Shown: positions 1 through 13,600 of the stretch, piece by piece
Position numbering within the stretch: the stretch's first letter is position 1
Layout of the letters: each line of letters opens with the position of its first letter
Origin: Eremophila alpestris peregrina
Taxonomy: Eukaryota > Chordata > Aves > Passeriformes > Alaudidae
DNA: 64,000 nt
Direction of reading: 5' to 3'
Assembly: GCA_009792885.1 (NCBI GenBank)
Contig: WMCF01000008.1
Location: 16,044,952-16,108,951, forward strand
The notes under the pieces: model-generated
The model's database searches: none
What the model was told of the DNA's origin: nothing
The model's input: the letters and a program-made list of their open reading frames with translations, nothing else
Position numbers and translations under genes: made by a program

Positions 1-2935
1 TATTTCTGCTTTATTTCAGGACACATGTTCATGCAAATGAGGATTTTCTCCCACTGATTAATGCTATCCAATTTTTGTTGAGTCACTTCACAATGGAACT
101 ACTGATTTCTACTGGCTTAGTAGAAAAATAAAAGATGAAGCAAAATTCCCATAAAAGTCATTTAGATTAGCCCTGTGATTGAGGGTGGTGGACAGAGATT
201 ACAGTAATTTAACTAAAATGTTTTGAACCTACTTAGTTAAAATCCATGACATTTCCATATCCTTAGAGAAATTTATTTGACTGGATGTATATTCATTTTA
301 GGCACTGGGACAGATTGATAAATTTTTACAAAAGCAGTGAGTCCCAGATTATCCAAATGAATTTACAAATTGAAAAACTCCATTTTCACACTGGGACTGA
401 AACTCACAAATGTCTTTTTCTCTTATATTAGCTGAAATGATTACATGAAAATCACTGAAATTAAAGTCATGTATCCCTGATTACTGTAGAGAAAACAAAC
501 AGCTTCTATATTCACAGTGCCAAAGAGCAGAAGTATGATAAAGCCATTTCTAAAACATTTGTCATAAATTACCGTGCAACTTTCTCACAAATCCAGAAAT
601 TATTTGTCTTATCAACCCAGGATTATTTTGGCATTAGGTCAGGGATTAACTCAAGCACTTCAAAAGTAAAAACTAGAAGAGGAGGGAAATGTCTGGAAAA
701 GTAAATCTAGTTGACTCCTGCTAAGTTTCTGGAATGTCAGCTATTGTTACAGTTGTACTTTGTAATGTGTGTCTCATAGATTCCACTGTACTACGCTCCA
801 AATGGAAGATGTGATCCCTGACCCAACAAGTTTACATCTGCCTTTCAGTTTTGGAGCACAGGAAACACATAAGAAGAGGTCAAAATACAGAACCTAAAAA
901 TCTACAGTAACTTGTCACACCTTAGTTTGATCATAACAAAGAACATCAAAGATTAGGTTTGTATTTTTCGTAAAGAAGAAAGGAAATTGTTGGAGTTTTT
1001 AACTCATCTGTTATTAAAAAGCTCAAATAAAGCACTTGCTCTCCTGTATCCTATTTCAGAAGGATACATGAGCATTGCAAGAGCTTGCTATCTAAAAGAC
1101 TACTTCTTGGTTTGGCCCAGAAGCTGTAATGTACATTATTACCAATGTAGTGGATACTGTAATGGTAAGAAATAAAACATGCAAAAAATGTAAACCTGGA
1201 AGATCCATCCTTTATGATTACTGAGGTACTTGAGTCCTTCCCTTTACTCTAGTGCTGCATGGACTCCTATGGCAGTGGCTGGTTTTGATGATAGGAGATA
1301 TTGCAGTTTGTGTTGAATTGCCTTTTACTGTCAGTAGAGGGAATAATGGGAGAGATGAGTTTCACAATATGAAACTGGGGTAGTTTCAACCCATCACTGT
1401 GATGGTGGGTTTGTTTAAACCAAAAGGTAATACTCAACTAGGACACCCATGGGCAATAACAGGTTCAAGTCTGTGCTTGATATTTAGATCCCCATCTTCC
1501 ATATTTTTCCCCGGGTGTGAAGGTAGGGAACTCCCTTCATTACTTCAGTGGAGTTAAGGATTTACCAACTCTGAGGAGAGACCAGAAGAAATGTCTTACA
1601 TACAGATTGTCTCACCAATCAGGCCACAGGATTAATCACAGGGGCATGGGAATGTGCACGTTTGCATGTGTGAACAGAGGCATGCTTGCAAGTGTTTAGG
1701 GATGTCACATCTGTACACCATCAGGAGTCAGTGCCTCGCTTTGATACCACTTCAGAAATCCACAGAGCCTGTCTCACGAGGGTGGAGGACAAGCTGGGAC
1801 CCCAGGGAATGTGGTGTGTGGGTATTTGTTCATCATTCTCCCATGACAGCAGCATCCTCATAGCCTGTCTGCATTTATTTATTTATCTTTTTGGCATTGC
1901 TCATGGAGGTCTTAAATCATCCTAAATGAAACATTTGAATTAAAATGCCTGAGAACTTTCAGCATACAATTCCACTCTGCATTTTTTTCTAAGCTTTGCA
2001 TCCAGCCTTTGCTGTACAGATGCTTGCAGTCTGGTATGTTATAGCTTGCTTTTATTTTCAAATAGTGTGTGTTTTTTCAACATTTCAGAGCCATACAACC
2101 TCCATCAGGACATAATGACAGCTGAACACAGGTTTTAAATAGCTGCCTGATATTTAGAAATGTAGCTTTCTAGGTGTCCAAGATTAACTCTGTGATTCAT
2201 TCAAAGATGAAGGAAAGAAGATAATGACTCTTTTCTGATGCACTGTGATTATGAAGAGGATCTATTTTTAAAAGTCTCTGACTAACCAAATTGTAAATCA
2301 AGGGAGAATAGCTAGTGTGTTAATGAATGACCACTACACAGAAAGGTCAGCATCAACATGCAGAGAGCCATGGAGGTGTCCTTCACCACTGCTCTCCATA
2401 AGCTGAGGCTGCATTGTCTATAAAATCTTCAAAGAGCAGTGGCAAAAAACCCCCAAAACAAAACAAAGCCCAGCAAATCTCTTCTGTCCGTCCTTAAACG
2501 CACAACCCAGAGGCAAGTGGAGCTGTGCAGACTTGCAGCAGCAAGGCCTGAGGCCAGCAGAGCACCCAGGATATGCTGGCACTCTCAGGACACTCAGCAC
2601 ACAGCTGTTGTGTAGCTGATCCTCACTGGCAGGAGAGCACCAGCACTTCTGGCTGTGCAGTCCTGAAACCAGGCCACAGGCAGAGTTAGTTCAGGCTCAG
2701 AGCCGTGTTCACAGCAATACCCTGCTTCTATGGCCAAGTCAACATCTGCACCTAGCAGGGCTGTACACAAAGCCATCACTCAGAGCTAGCTTAGGGCTCT
2801 CCTGACAGTCCACCAGTGCAAAATTTTGTCTTCCCTCAATAGTGGCAGCTTAAAGCTCAAGAGTCAGGAATTAAATACTGACTTTGTTATGTCTGACTTA
2901 CTGCTTCAGTTACTCACTGCTCACTACTGAATCTA
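1..2935. other. Unique AT-rich DNA, no gene recognised
   Basis: I see no recognisable gene, RNA gene or repeat family in this stretch. The short open frames on both strands (up to about 80 codons) show no domain, and several begin only at TTG or another non-ATG codon. A short (ATTT)n tract lies near 1874-1888. The segment ends where a CR1 3' end begins. It could be intron or intergenic DNA; nothing in the sequence decides between them. Confidence 0.6.
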
Positions 2936-3076
2936 CTGGAGTCTCCCTCGCTGGAGATATTCAAGAACAGTTCTGTGCCATGTGCTCTGGGATGACCCTG
3001 CTTGAATGGGGAGGTTGAACCAGATGTCCCACTGTGATCCCTTCCAAACTTATCCATACTGTGATTCTGTATGATA
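2936..3076 (+). repeat. CR1 LINE, 3' end only, sense orientation
   Basis: The segment follows the non-coding 3' end of avian CR1 in order: GGAGTCTCCCTC, then GGAGATATTCAAGAACAG, then the GGTTGAACCAGATG block, then CCCTTCCAAAC, closing with GTGATTCTGTATGAT. CR1 is a non-LTR retrotransposon whose reverse transcription starts at the 3' end, so most copies keep only this part. This copy has no coding sequence and many substitutions, which points to an old insertion. Confidence 0.85.
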
Positions 3077-3360
3077 ACTTGATTTAGTTCCACAATATAT
3101 TGTACAGAAGCGTTTTTTTAAAGAGGGAGCATAAAAGTTGATACTGAAATCAAATGTCCTAGTAAGCTTTGAAGGTAACATTACTGAAGTAAATGTAGTG
3201 CTTTTTTGTATTAAACTATCTTGTTTTAAATTGTTTCCAAATTGTGAAATGTAATTATTTTTTATAATTTTTATAATTGACTGCTTAAGAAATGTAGTAC
3301 AAAGAAACAGTCATAGCCAGCCACCTGAGACAATAAGTTCCAATAAGTCTACTCCATAAC

Positions 3361-3473
3361 TATTCTATTCTATTCTATTCTATTCTATTCTATTCTATTC
3401 TATTCTATTCTATTCTATTCTATTCTATTCTATTCTATTCTATTCTATTCTATTCTATTCTATTCTATTCTAT
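3361..3473. repeat. (TATTC)n microsatellite, about 22 perfect copies
   Basis: A pentanucleotide array of TATTC (GAATA on the other strand) runs without interruption for 22 units and a partial unit, then degenerates into TTTTTATTCTAA. The array lies about 280 bp downstream of a CR1 3' end. Its perfection implies that it is young or still changing in length. Confidence 0.97.
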
Positions 3474-4799
3474 TTTTATTCTAAACTCAGCAATTCAAAA
3501 TAGTTGGTCTGTTAAAGAAAAATGAAAATATTAAATTAGAAAAACCAGATCTACTGAGGTATGTTACCTCCCATTTGACACCTTTCAGTCCCTAACTCCC
3601 AAAACATCACCTGTGAAAAGTCAGGGAGCTGAAGGAAGACAGGCAGCAGAGACAGCACTAATCCAGTCATGGGAAGGCACATACCAGTGGAAGACTTTCT
3701 GCAGTGACCTTTTATGACCACTTTCTCTTGAAGGTGGTTCATGTGTTCCACATGAAAAAATCTGTATATGTTTGAGGTATCAAAAACAATGGAAAGACCA
3801 AAAACTATTCTTGTACAAAATTCTCCTACTCCCAGTATTCTGGGAGAATAGCTTGACTCCAGGGATAAGAGTCTGCTATTTAAATTTGAACTTGTATTTA
3901 AAATAACTGTTGTATACACAGGGAATGCAGAGAATAACAGCAAGATTAGCAACAGAAATAATTTCAGTATTGTATCATATAAAGGGCCTTGGACTTTGAT
4001 TTCCCCTGTTGTAAACAGGATCACTGATGAGCTTCAGAGTATTTTGACCCAAGTGCTGAAAAGATGAGCTCAGAGTTGGATCTAGCTTCTGGTTTTGGAG
4101 GTGACAGTACATCCAGCTGTGTATTCCCACCTCCTCTTTCTTGTTTAAAGGTGGAGCAACAGGATGCAGGCTGTAACAATTATCCCTTTGCCTGGTTACA
4201 GGAGCAGGAATCTTTGGGATAAGGAGAGAGTAGACTTCATGTGATAAATGTCTTAGCTTGACTCGGGGCCTTTGAGCATCTCTTTCAGAGTCCTAAATTT
4301 AGATATTTAAACATTTGAGAAGGGCAGGTTGATAAAATGTAATTATCTGTAATGTGTCAGAGTACAGACCACGTTATCTGACTTTTTCAATTGAACAAGA
4401 GAAGTTACAAACTCTCTCTATATTTATTAGTAGTATTATTATCATTCAACTGACTGGCTTAGATTTGTTCTGGGCTTCTGATTCCCAAAAAGTGCATATG
4501 TCTTTGGTAGGGAAGTGATGTGGTAGGGTTTGGCTTGTCTGCATCTGGAGGGTGGATTTCTTTTGTGCTTATAAAGTACAGGCAGGATGCAGAATTTTCA
4601 TATATTTTATAAATTTATCAGCCAGAGATAGAGAGAAGGAAACAGCCAAAATAAAATATGGATTTTCTGTCCAAGGATTTGCTAGAGCTAACATAATTTT
4701 TTTAAAATACTAAAATGATTTTATTTTTGCTTTTGTGATCATAGGTTAGAAATGAATACTAATAATAGCCAAATATATAATGTCTGAAGTGAATATATA

Positions 4800-4829
4800 A
4801 TAGATAATATCTAAATAGATAATATCTAA
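4800..4829. repeat. Exact 15-bp tandem duplication
   Basis: The 15-bp unit ATAGATAATATCTAA is present twice, back to back and without mismatch, inside an AT-rich stretch. This is a small recent duplication of local DNA with no sign of function. Confidence 0.9.
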
Positions 4830-7800
4830 AGTGACACACTCTAGAAGAAGATACATAGAATCAGTTTGGACTCACAGAACATTGATGTGCAAGATTCCTG
4901 TTTCTTCTGCAAAGCCCAGTGGCAATACCCAGTGTGAAGGAATTCCATCACTGGGGCTGTCTCCTATAACCTGCCCAAGCTCTAACCTACAGGCAGCATC
5001 ACTTTTACCTCCACAGATGTGGTCTTCTTGGGCTTATTTTAATTATGATATTTAACCAAAGGAGATTTAAACACTCACTTAAAGGGGATACATTCCTTAG
5101 TTGCCCCTAAAATGGAAGAACTGGGTTTCATACAAGATTTTAGTTATATCACGTCCTAAATATGGCATATGTTGAGATGTGGTGAATGAAGTCAAATAAA
5201 CTATCGGGGGAAAAAAATGTCCTTTAATTAGAGACAGACTGCAAAATATTTCATCACACAAATAAAACATAAATGCTAAGTGAAAAAATATCATCAGATT
5301 TAATGATTTATAACCTATTATTGTATATATATCCTGTAACATCAAAACTACTGCACATATTTAAAATCAGAAAAAGCTTATAAAAATATTAGTGATTAAA
5401 TTGCATAGTGTGATGGGTTGATGGTGCTTTTTTAGTGCCAGAGATCTCCCTTTGATAGTTTGTCTCTCTGGTATTCATGCCTGTCTGATTTTGTTTTCAA
5501 GCTGTCCTTGTATTTCCGTTTTACCTTGCAAAAGTTCAGACTTTTATGGAAATACTAACACATAGAAGTGCTTTAGAAAGGTTGTTTTGATTTTTGTGAC
5601 AATATTCAGCTAATATACTTCAGGTAATTTTAAATTTTTTTTTTACATTTTCTGCTTGATTTAGTATTTTCATTCTTCTCAGCACTTAAATAAACCTTCA
5701 CTTTATTTATCTCTATTACCCAAACATTCCTTGATGAAACTGAATTTTGCTGTGTACAATCTGCTGGGGGCAAAATCATTGCTCTTATGAAATGAATGGT
5801 TACCCCAAATTTAAATTAAAAGAGTTATTTCTGGAACACTTAGGAGACACTCTTTTCTTGCAATGAATTGAAATAAATTGTAATAGTGAATACCAGACTC
5901 CATGCTGCCTCAAAATCAGTTTAATGTTCTTTTAATATTGATGTTTACTATTAAACATATAAATTCTATCACTTCTTCCACTGTGAAGTCAAAATAAAAC
6001 AGACCAGATCCATTTATCCTTTCACTGCTGTTTTGAACTTCTGGCTTGCTGTGCTGAGGAAAAAGGGTACAGTTTTCTTTTAAACATGTAGTTTAATGTG
6101 ATCTTTGATCTTTGCACTTCAAAAAGATTTTTTTTTTTTTGCCTGGAACAGTCTTCCACAGATGAGTTATAGACCCCCGAAACCAGAAATTTGTTGTGGA
6201 AAAGCTATCATCACATTAATTATGGTAGCATAAATGCAGTGCTCCTTCTACAGTTAGTCACTGCATAAAAATAAAAACAAGGAAAAGGTGTTCTGACATA
6301 AAGTCTATCCTCACAGTACCTGATGTCAAATGTTCAATGTTTAGTTAACTGTGTTTCTAGAAAGTGATTGCTATAGTGCATTCCTTTGCATTTTTTTTTC
6401 CCTTTTGAGAACATTGATCTGTTGGTATATGAAAGATTACACTTTTACTGACAGATAGGAGCTGGAAAAGAGCAAAGATGATGTATATCAAAAAGCCTCA
6501 TTGCATGATAAAGAATATGTTGGGTGTTTACTTAGAAAAGCTGGTTGACTGGTTTACTTTTATTTTGTTTTTTTTTTTTTTCTTCTGAGGTTTCATTCTT
6601 TGTCAGCAATTTGGGTTCAGAGATTCAGAGACTTTAAAATTTTATATCGATCTCCTGTAGGTCTTGGCTTCCTTCTGATTTCTTCTGGACTTATTCTGGC
6701 TCTTTGGGTTTTAAATGAATTTGGAGGATTGAAGTCACTTAAACATAATTTAAATGATCTCACATGGTAAACTTAGTAGACATTTAATAGATTGTGTGTT
6801 TCTGCTTGGTGATACTAAGAGCATCTATTGTAGTGTATTAGTATGTATCTATCTGGCACAGGGAAAAAGCATGAGCCATGGAGCAGTACAAATTTCATTA
6901 TGACAATCTTCCAGGAAATATCTAAAGAAAATTCTAAAGCAAAAACTGTCTGGTGATACAGCATGCTGTGCTTTAAGGTTTTCTTTAAGGACTTCAAAAG
7001 GCATACAAAAAAGCATAACAAATAAAAAATGCTTATGAAGTGGAAATAGATAACTTTGGTACTACAAAGTATGATCGTAAAGCTGACACTGCAATCCAAA
7101 GATTTTGGCCTTGGCTGCAATATTTGTGAACCACTGAATTGTAGCTGTATACAGCATTATGTATTTTACCCTTTGCATGGTTCAGAATGTGACAGAAGGA
7201 TCTTTTAATGTGAGCGAAGATAAACCAATACAGAGAAGAAGCTGTAGCAGTCCCACTGAGGTATCTGTTAAGAAGCTGTGTGTAATACAGAAAAAAAGGC
7301 TTCCATTTATTTTTTGTTTGTTTATTTTTACTTCTGCCAGACTGCTCTCTATGAAGTTTTCTGCCATTCTCTTTCTGCATAATTGTGTCATAATCATCTT
7401 TTCTATTTCCAACTCTGTTTTAAAACACATTTCTTCCTAACAGACTGCTGAACATTAAACCTCCCATGGAAAGATGTGATTGCAGTAATCTTCAGGGAGA
7501 GCAGCCCTTCTCATTAGTGATCCTGGGTGATATTATGGGATCTGGCATTACTGCAAAACATGTTCATCTTATTTCAAGCATAGCTGGGTGAAGAAGAACA
7601 GTTAAGTGCATGTCACAATTTAAGAGTTTTCATCATAATCATCTAATTTATACTACACTTTGGTGCTCATTTTCCTCTTCCTTATGGTATAACACAGAGA
7701 CCAGCCAATAATAACTGTGTGAAAAATTCTATTACTAGTGGTCCTGGTCACAAACCAAAGCGTGATGCTTTCCTATCATTCCATGCAAAGCAGCAAAAAT

Positions 7801-8757
7801 CCTTACATCTGCAGAATTCCTTCGTTCTCCCGTGGTGCTGGAGATCTGAGTGAAATCTCTCCTCTTGGCATCCTGCCTCACTGTTGCCTCTGACAATGTG
7901 CAGTGTGCTGGCAGCACAACCTAATGGTAAATATCTTGGCATCCAGTGCTTTGATGTTTCTGGTGTTTCTGAGGTTGGAACCAGGCCTTGCTCAGGTACT
8001 TGGGTATTTTCCTCACTGAGGATAACAGGTACCCATAACTCAGAGCAACTGATACACAACAGTGTTCCACTGAAGGCAGGGAGGTTTATAGGTTTCAAAT
8101 AAGTTGCACGTTGAGCTGATGACTGTAGAAAAACCAAATAAAATCTGAGTTTCTTGCCTTTTCTAGGATCTAACCTTCAGTTAACTAATTCAAAATGAGA
8201 ATACACCTTTTCTTTTATTTTTCTTTTTCCTTTTTTTTCCTTAATGAAGTCAAGACCTTGCATCTGACATACCAAAGCAAAAGAATATTTAATTCAGGAT
8301 CCAGATTTTGCAATTTGAGTCCATCTGTGATAAGAACAGAGTGTGAACTCATGGAAATGCTTGTGTGAATTTTTAATAAATTGTCACTACCCATTTTGAT
8401 ACAAGGTAGAAAACTGCACATAAATGCAGCGAGGAACTGCCAAACAGAAAAGAGGTGCTTCCCCAGCAGAGTCCAGGCCAGCCCAGTGCTCTCCTGCAAA
8501 GTGCAGAACAGCAATTCCCCACAGCAGCGTTTGACTCCATCTCAGAGTTGCTGAAGTGTTAATAATGGGGCACTGTCAGAAGCACTGAAGTCTCTTAAGG
8601 ACAGGACACAGCACAACAAACACTGAGAGAAGCATTTGTATTTAATCTGGTAACCTGATTAAAAGCAGTTACCTCATTTTCAGAAAAAAAAAATCCTAAC
8701 ATATGCAAACATTGGTAGTAGGTTCAGTATACGAAGAAAACGTAAAGTTTGAAAAAG

Positions 8758-8811
8758 TTTGTTTTTGTCGTTGTTGTTGTTTGGGGATTTTTTTGTTTGT
8801 TTTTTTCCCCT
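8758..8811. repeat. T/G-rich simple sequence
   Basis: A run of TTTG and GTT units interrupted by T homopolymer, ending in CCCC. This is ordinary low-complexity sequence. A similar (TTTG)n tract lies at about 13318-13347. Confidence 0.75.
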
Positions 8812-10594
8812 CAAATAATTTTCAGATTTGTCCGGTTTTTTCCAAGCATTTAAGGAAAGTTCATTTTAGGTCAAAGTAGTTTTTATTTCATTATTTGATC
8901 ATTTTTTGGCAACCAAACTATACAAACAGATATTCACATAGCTTTGGCTTGCAGTTCTGGTGATGGCTGTTTTCCAAGATGTATTTGGGAAACTAGACCA
9001 TTTATTAGGAAGGGAAGTATATTTGAGATTTCACAATTCTTTCTTACTTATTTACTCTTGTGTGCAGCTTTCAGGATTGCAAGGAAGGAAAAAAAAATTA
9101 ATCTCTTTTTGATTTGAACACACAAATTTGAACTGAACATGCAATGTGAAGAATGAAAACTCCTTTTCCGGGTAGAGTTTGAACACTCCTTTAGTAAATT
9201 TGGCGGACACACGGTAATAATCTATATTCTGTTAAGATACGCAAATAGTTTTCTATGGAAACTAGAAAAAGCTGGAAACTTTAAATCCCAGATGGAGTTC
9301 TTATTAAGGAAACATCGTACTTTTGGAAATCCTATTTCTCCATCTGCTTGTAATATCTTTGAAGTGTTTTTCTGTATAATTGCAATGTTGTTTTCTTTGG
9401 ATCGTATCCTTTATTGTTTATTGCATAACTCTACTCCTTCCTCAAAAGCGCAAGTGTTCACCTTATCAGTCAGCAAGGACTTAATTCAATTTCCCCTTGC
9501 TCTGATTGACTGGGGAAATATGCTACAGTTGTGGCATCCTGGCAAAAGCTCCATGAAGGGAGCTCCATGTGTGGTTTGAAACTACCTTCTTCCTCAAACC
9601 CTCTGCAGAGAAAAGTTCTGTGCCAAGGACCCTCTCTCGCCTTGTGGTCTGACTCATTCTGACTCACCGAGCTCAAGAAAGCAGTCAGCGTTACTCCTTT
9701 CTGGGAAACTGCAAAGGAAAAGCAATTCTGCTCCAAATAAATGCAAATAAGTCAGCTGCAAGTATCTGGGGAAAAGCAGTTAGAGAAGTGAGAAATTACT
9801 TCTTGTCATCTTGCATTCAGCTGCAGTGTAATTTTGATCATTATCTTATTTTTCTTTCCTGATGGAAGGAATGAAGTTCACAGGTTGTGAATCCAAGCTC
9901 AGTACACGAGTTGGGTAAATAATAGGTCGCATTTAGTTAAATTTGTTTTTCAAGCTGTTGTTCAGAAGTGCTTATCCAGTCATTTCCGTTTAAGAGCATG
10001 AACAATTTCATTGACTTTGGTACATTGTCCAAGTGCATTGGCTTAAGCCTCGTGTGATTTACTGGGAGAAACGTTGCTGTTTCTCAAAGAACACTGGCCT
10101 CTCACCTCATTTTCTTGCATGCTCCTGGGAGGATACTACAAAAGCTAGAGGTTCACCCTGCAGATATAAAAAAAAAGCTAAATCAATCTTTACTAGAAAC
10201 TGCTTACACTAGAGGACAGCTTCAGTTGGCCACATGAAGAACTGCGGTGATTAAATACCTGCACCTGCCCCGAGAGCAGTGATGGAGGAGCAGAAGGAGG
10301 GTGTCTGCTGCTGAGAAGCCCTCTGCTTTTCCAGCTTCCATAGGGTGCACACAGGTGGTGCTGACTCTTCCCTGGGGATTGCCACTTGGAACAGGATCTC
10401 AAAATGCTGTACTTCCCTGGGTGTAAAAGGAGCCAACATTATAACGTCCTGCAGACTCTTGTAGTAGCCAGATGGTGTCAGTCTTGTATTGAAGCTCTAT
10501 AATTAGTCTTCCCTGGTGCTCAATAGACTCTAATAAATTCTGAGGCTCACAAATTTTTTTCACCTGTACTTGCCTAATAACAACATACACACGC

Positions 10595-10635
10595 AAAAGA
10601 AAAGAAAAGAAAGAAAGAGAGAAAGAAAGAAAAAT
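10595..10635. repeat. (AAAG)n-type polypurine tract
   Basis: About 40 consecutive purines made of AAAAG, AAAG and AGAG units. Polypurine runs of this size can adopt triplex (H-DNA) structure, but nothing nearby suggests a role. A shorter related tract lies at about 40478-40499. Confidence 0.85.
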
Positions 10636-13600
10636 TAGTGACTTGCTACAATCTGCTATGAGCAGGTTACACAGACTCTCCTTGAATTGCACTGAACTTT
10701 TGCAGATGAGTGCAAAATCTGCATTTCCCTTAGATCGAAGATCTCCTCTCTGAAAAATTACCTGATCTGTATGTCTTGAACTTTTTGTCAGAATAAGCGA
10801 CTCCTGTAGAAATGCTTATCAGCAAGAGTCACAGAAAAGACAGAGTGCCTGCAAGACTTCAAATGGACTAAACCCACTCAGAACTGGAAAAACCAACAGC
10901 AGTGAATGGCAGGCCATTCTAAGCCAGGCACCATTGCCACCACCACCAAAAAAGAAATCATGTGAAGAGCTGCAACTTGTCACTAAAAATGGCAATTATT
11001 ATAGAATCCATTAATTAATGCAAACATTATGGGCTTTTGGATGAGCTCTAAAACCAAGTTCTTGGCCACTCTTAACTTTCAGAAGTGCTTTGGCACTTTG
11101 GCCAGAATAGGGTGTTAACACGAGTGCTCTGTCCAAGTTCCACGTGGGCAACTATATTTTGTCTAGCTGACTTTTGCATGTAATTTAGTTAGATAGATTA
11201 TTAATCCTTTCTTGTCTTAGAGTGTAGTACAGAGCTGCTGTATTAAGAGGCGCTGCTGCCTTGCCAGAGGTTTTAATAATCCAGGGACCAGTGAAGGGAT
11301 TCCTGTTAGTATCAGAGCAGAGATTTCTGTGGTGGTCAGTGTTTTGGGAGTTTGGAGTGAAAGCACTCTGTAAACAAATGTTCATAACCAAAGCCTTGTT
11401 TCAAATATCACGGATACCATGAAGTCTTGGCATTTGCTAGTGATGCTGAAATCCTGAAACTGCTGACAATATGAAGGAAATTGGTCAGCAGCCCTGCTGA
11501 GCCCTGGATTAGTAAAGCAAGAAAATTGGTAAGAGGGCTGAAGAAATATATGCTGTGTGTTCTTTTCTTAGTTGAAATTAAACTAATTGTTTTCAAAACT
11601 GTTTAGCAATCTATAAACGTCTGTACACGGCTTCAAATCTGAGCACATTCTTTCTCCAGAAGCAGGTTTTAGAGGGTCCCTTGGTCATTCTCCCATGGGA
11701 TTGGGCAGAGGCTTTTGTTGTGACAGCATTGTTGTTTCTTGGACAGGATGTTTTGGAAGATGTCTCTAGGAAATTTGCTCCGTCTTCTCTGGAAGGTTAC
11801 TCCCTCACTGGATCCTCTGGAACAGGAATATTTTGTAGTCTATCTTTTATGTACATCTTAAATACTTTTGACTGGGACTGTTTTATGGAAAGTCAATCGC
11901 ATTGGCAGCCAAAGCTCCTCAGAGCTGTGGGGCAGTCTGGTCTGCACTGCAGTGATTGGATGGAGGAGAAGCTGCCCATGGCAGGTAGCAGAGGGTGACC
12001 ACAGGTCAGTGCTGTTACAGCTCAGTCCTGAAGTCTCTCCTGCTCTTTTGGCCTTCTGAAGGGCCATGAGTACACTGGTAGAAGGATCACAACTGCAGTG
12101 AGGGTTGGGGTCTCTCCTGTGACAGCCCAGCCTCTCACATGTGTTTGACTGGCCCACGCAGGACCAACAAATACCTGGCCTTGTTTCTAGGGACAGATTG
12201 ATCCTGGAACTGTTCTCCCTCTGTGACATCAAGGATGGGACTAATCTGCTGTGGACAGGCAAAGAGCTAAGCTGAGTGGATGTAACTTCTCCAAAGATGA
12301 TTATGTCTAAATTTCAGGAGCAGAAAGAGAACTGGCATTGAAACCAAGCTGTGAACATCAAATTCTTGTGGTTGTGTCCTGTGTCTCAGGATTGTACTTG
12401 TTTCTGTTCACAAGAAGCTATTTTAGTCCTTGGAAACTAAGACAAGTGGGGCAGAGGAAGACACGCAAAATTTTTCCTGGCTCATGGTTTGCATACCCTG
12501 TTCTGCCTGACATAGCTAGCCATATGAGAGACTACAGCATCTGGCTGGTTTCTGCAGGAAAGCTGAGATCTGTCAGCTCTGTCTAACAGCCAGGGATTTT
12601 GGGGCCATTTTGTGACTGAGCAGGCCATTCTGCTGTGCTCTCACAGCTTGAATTCACAAAGACAGATGAGCCCTCTGGAACCTTGCAGTTGCTTTCCTCC
12701 TCCTGCTGAAGAGAATCTCTTCACTAGTCTGGATTTAGCTTTCTCATTTTATGCCCCTGGAAAAATGGTGACATCTCTTCACATCCTGGTATCAGTGGGG
12801 ACTTCCAGTCACTGACAAATCATAGGCAGCATCAGTGTATGCAGCATGGGAGCCAGAGACAAAGCTGTTGGTTCCCAGTTCTCCCTGTTCTATCTTGCCC
12901 CTGTGAAGTAGGTTGTTCTTTTCCAGAAGCAATGACCTTTATTCCCCCCATCCTTCTATCCTAAAAACATTATACCAGGCTTGGCATTCTGTTCTTTAGT
13001 CTTCTGTCCCACTAAAAGTATGATGAAACAAGCAGTGAAAGCTGGTACTGTGTTGTACATAGGAAAAAAAAAGTGCTAGTTTATGAATTTGGTGATGCAA
13101 AGCGTCACTTCCAGTGGGTTCATGTTTGTTCATCATGCTTGTTGCCATGAAGAATCTGGGGAAACACTGGCTCTCACACAAATGACTTTTACGTGATTTT
13201 TTACCTGTTATAAAGCACAACTTGTTTCCAAGTGGAAAAAATACAAAGAAAACCTACTATATAGAATGAAAACTGGATGATTCTGAGTTTCTCTTTTGCT
13301 CAGTTAGAGTTTGATTGATTTTTTGTTTGTTTGTTTTGTTTTGTTCTCCCAGGAGTGCAACTCTGAGAGTAATAACCTAGTCATACCCTATTTGTGTTTC
13401 TGGTCACTGTGTGAGAGTCCTGAGAAACCTTTGTCTTTCTGGATTCCCTTTTTCATTAGTTCATAAGCCTAAAAAAGGGGTCTTCCCAAGTTCTTTGTAG
13501 TCCTGAAACCTTGATGGATTTAAACAAAGGGGTATATCCTGTTTCTGCCTTATTGTGATGCAGCTCCACAGGACCTCCTTTCACTTTCACAGAGTTTATC

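Larger units (their letters stand above)
3474..10594. other. Unique AT-rich DNA with a few short simple tracts
   Basis: No gene is recognised. The longest open frame of the window (minus strand, 3551-4024) lies here, but it has no recognisable domain and its length is within chance expectation. Homopolymer T runs occur near 5637, 6130 and 6570. A TGTGATGGGTTGA start at 5409 resembles the edge of an avian ERVL-type LTR, but no matching right end was found. The rest appears to be single-copy sequence. Confidence 0.55.

Noticed and set aside
1462..1472. GGTTCAAGTCT, similar to a tRNA B box
   Set aside because: No matching A box, acceptor stem or anticodon arm at the right spacing.
3551..4024. 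Longest open frame of the window, 157 codons, minus strand, with a hydrophobic stretch
   Set aside because: About one frame this long is expected by chance in 64 kb of this composition over six frames. It has no domain, no splice context and no recognisable protein family.
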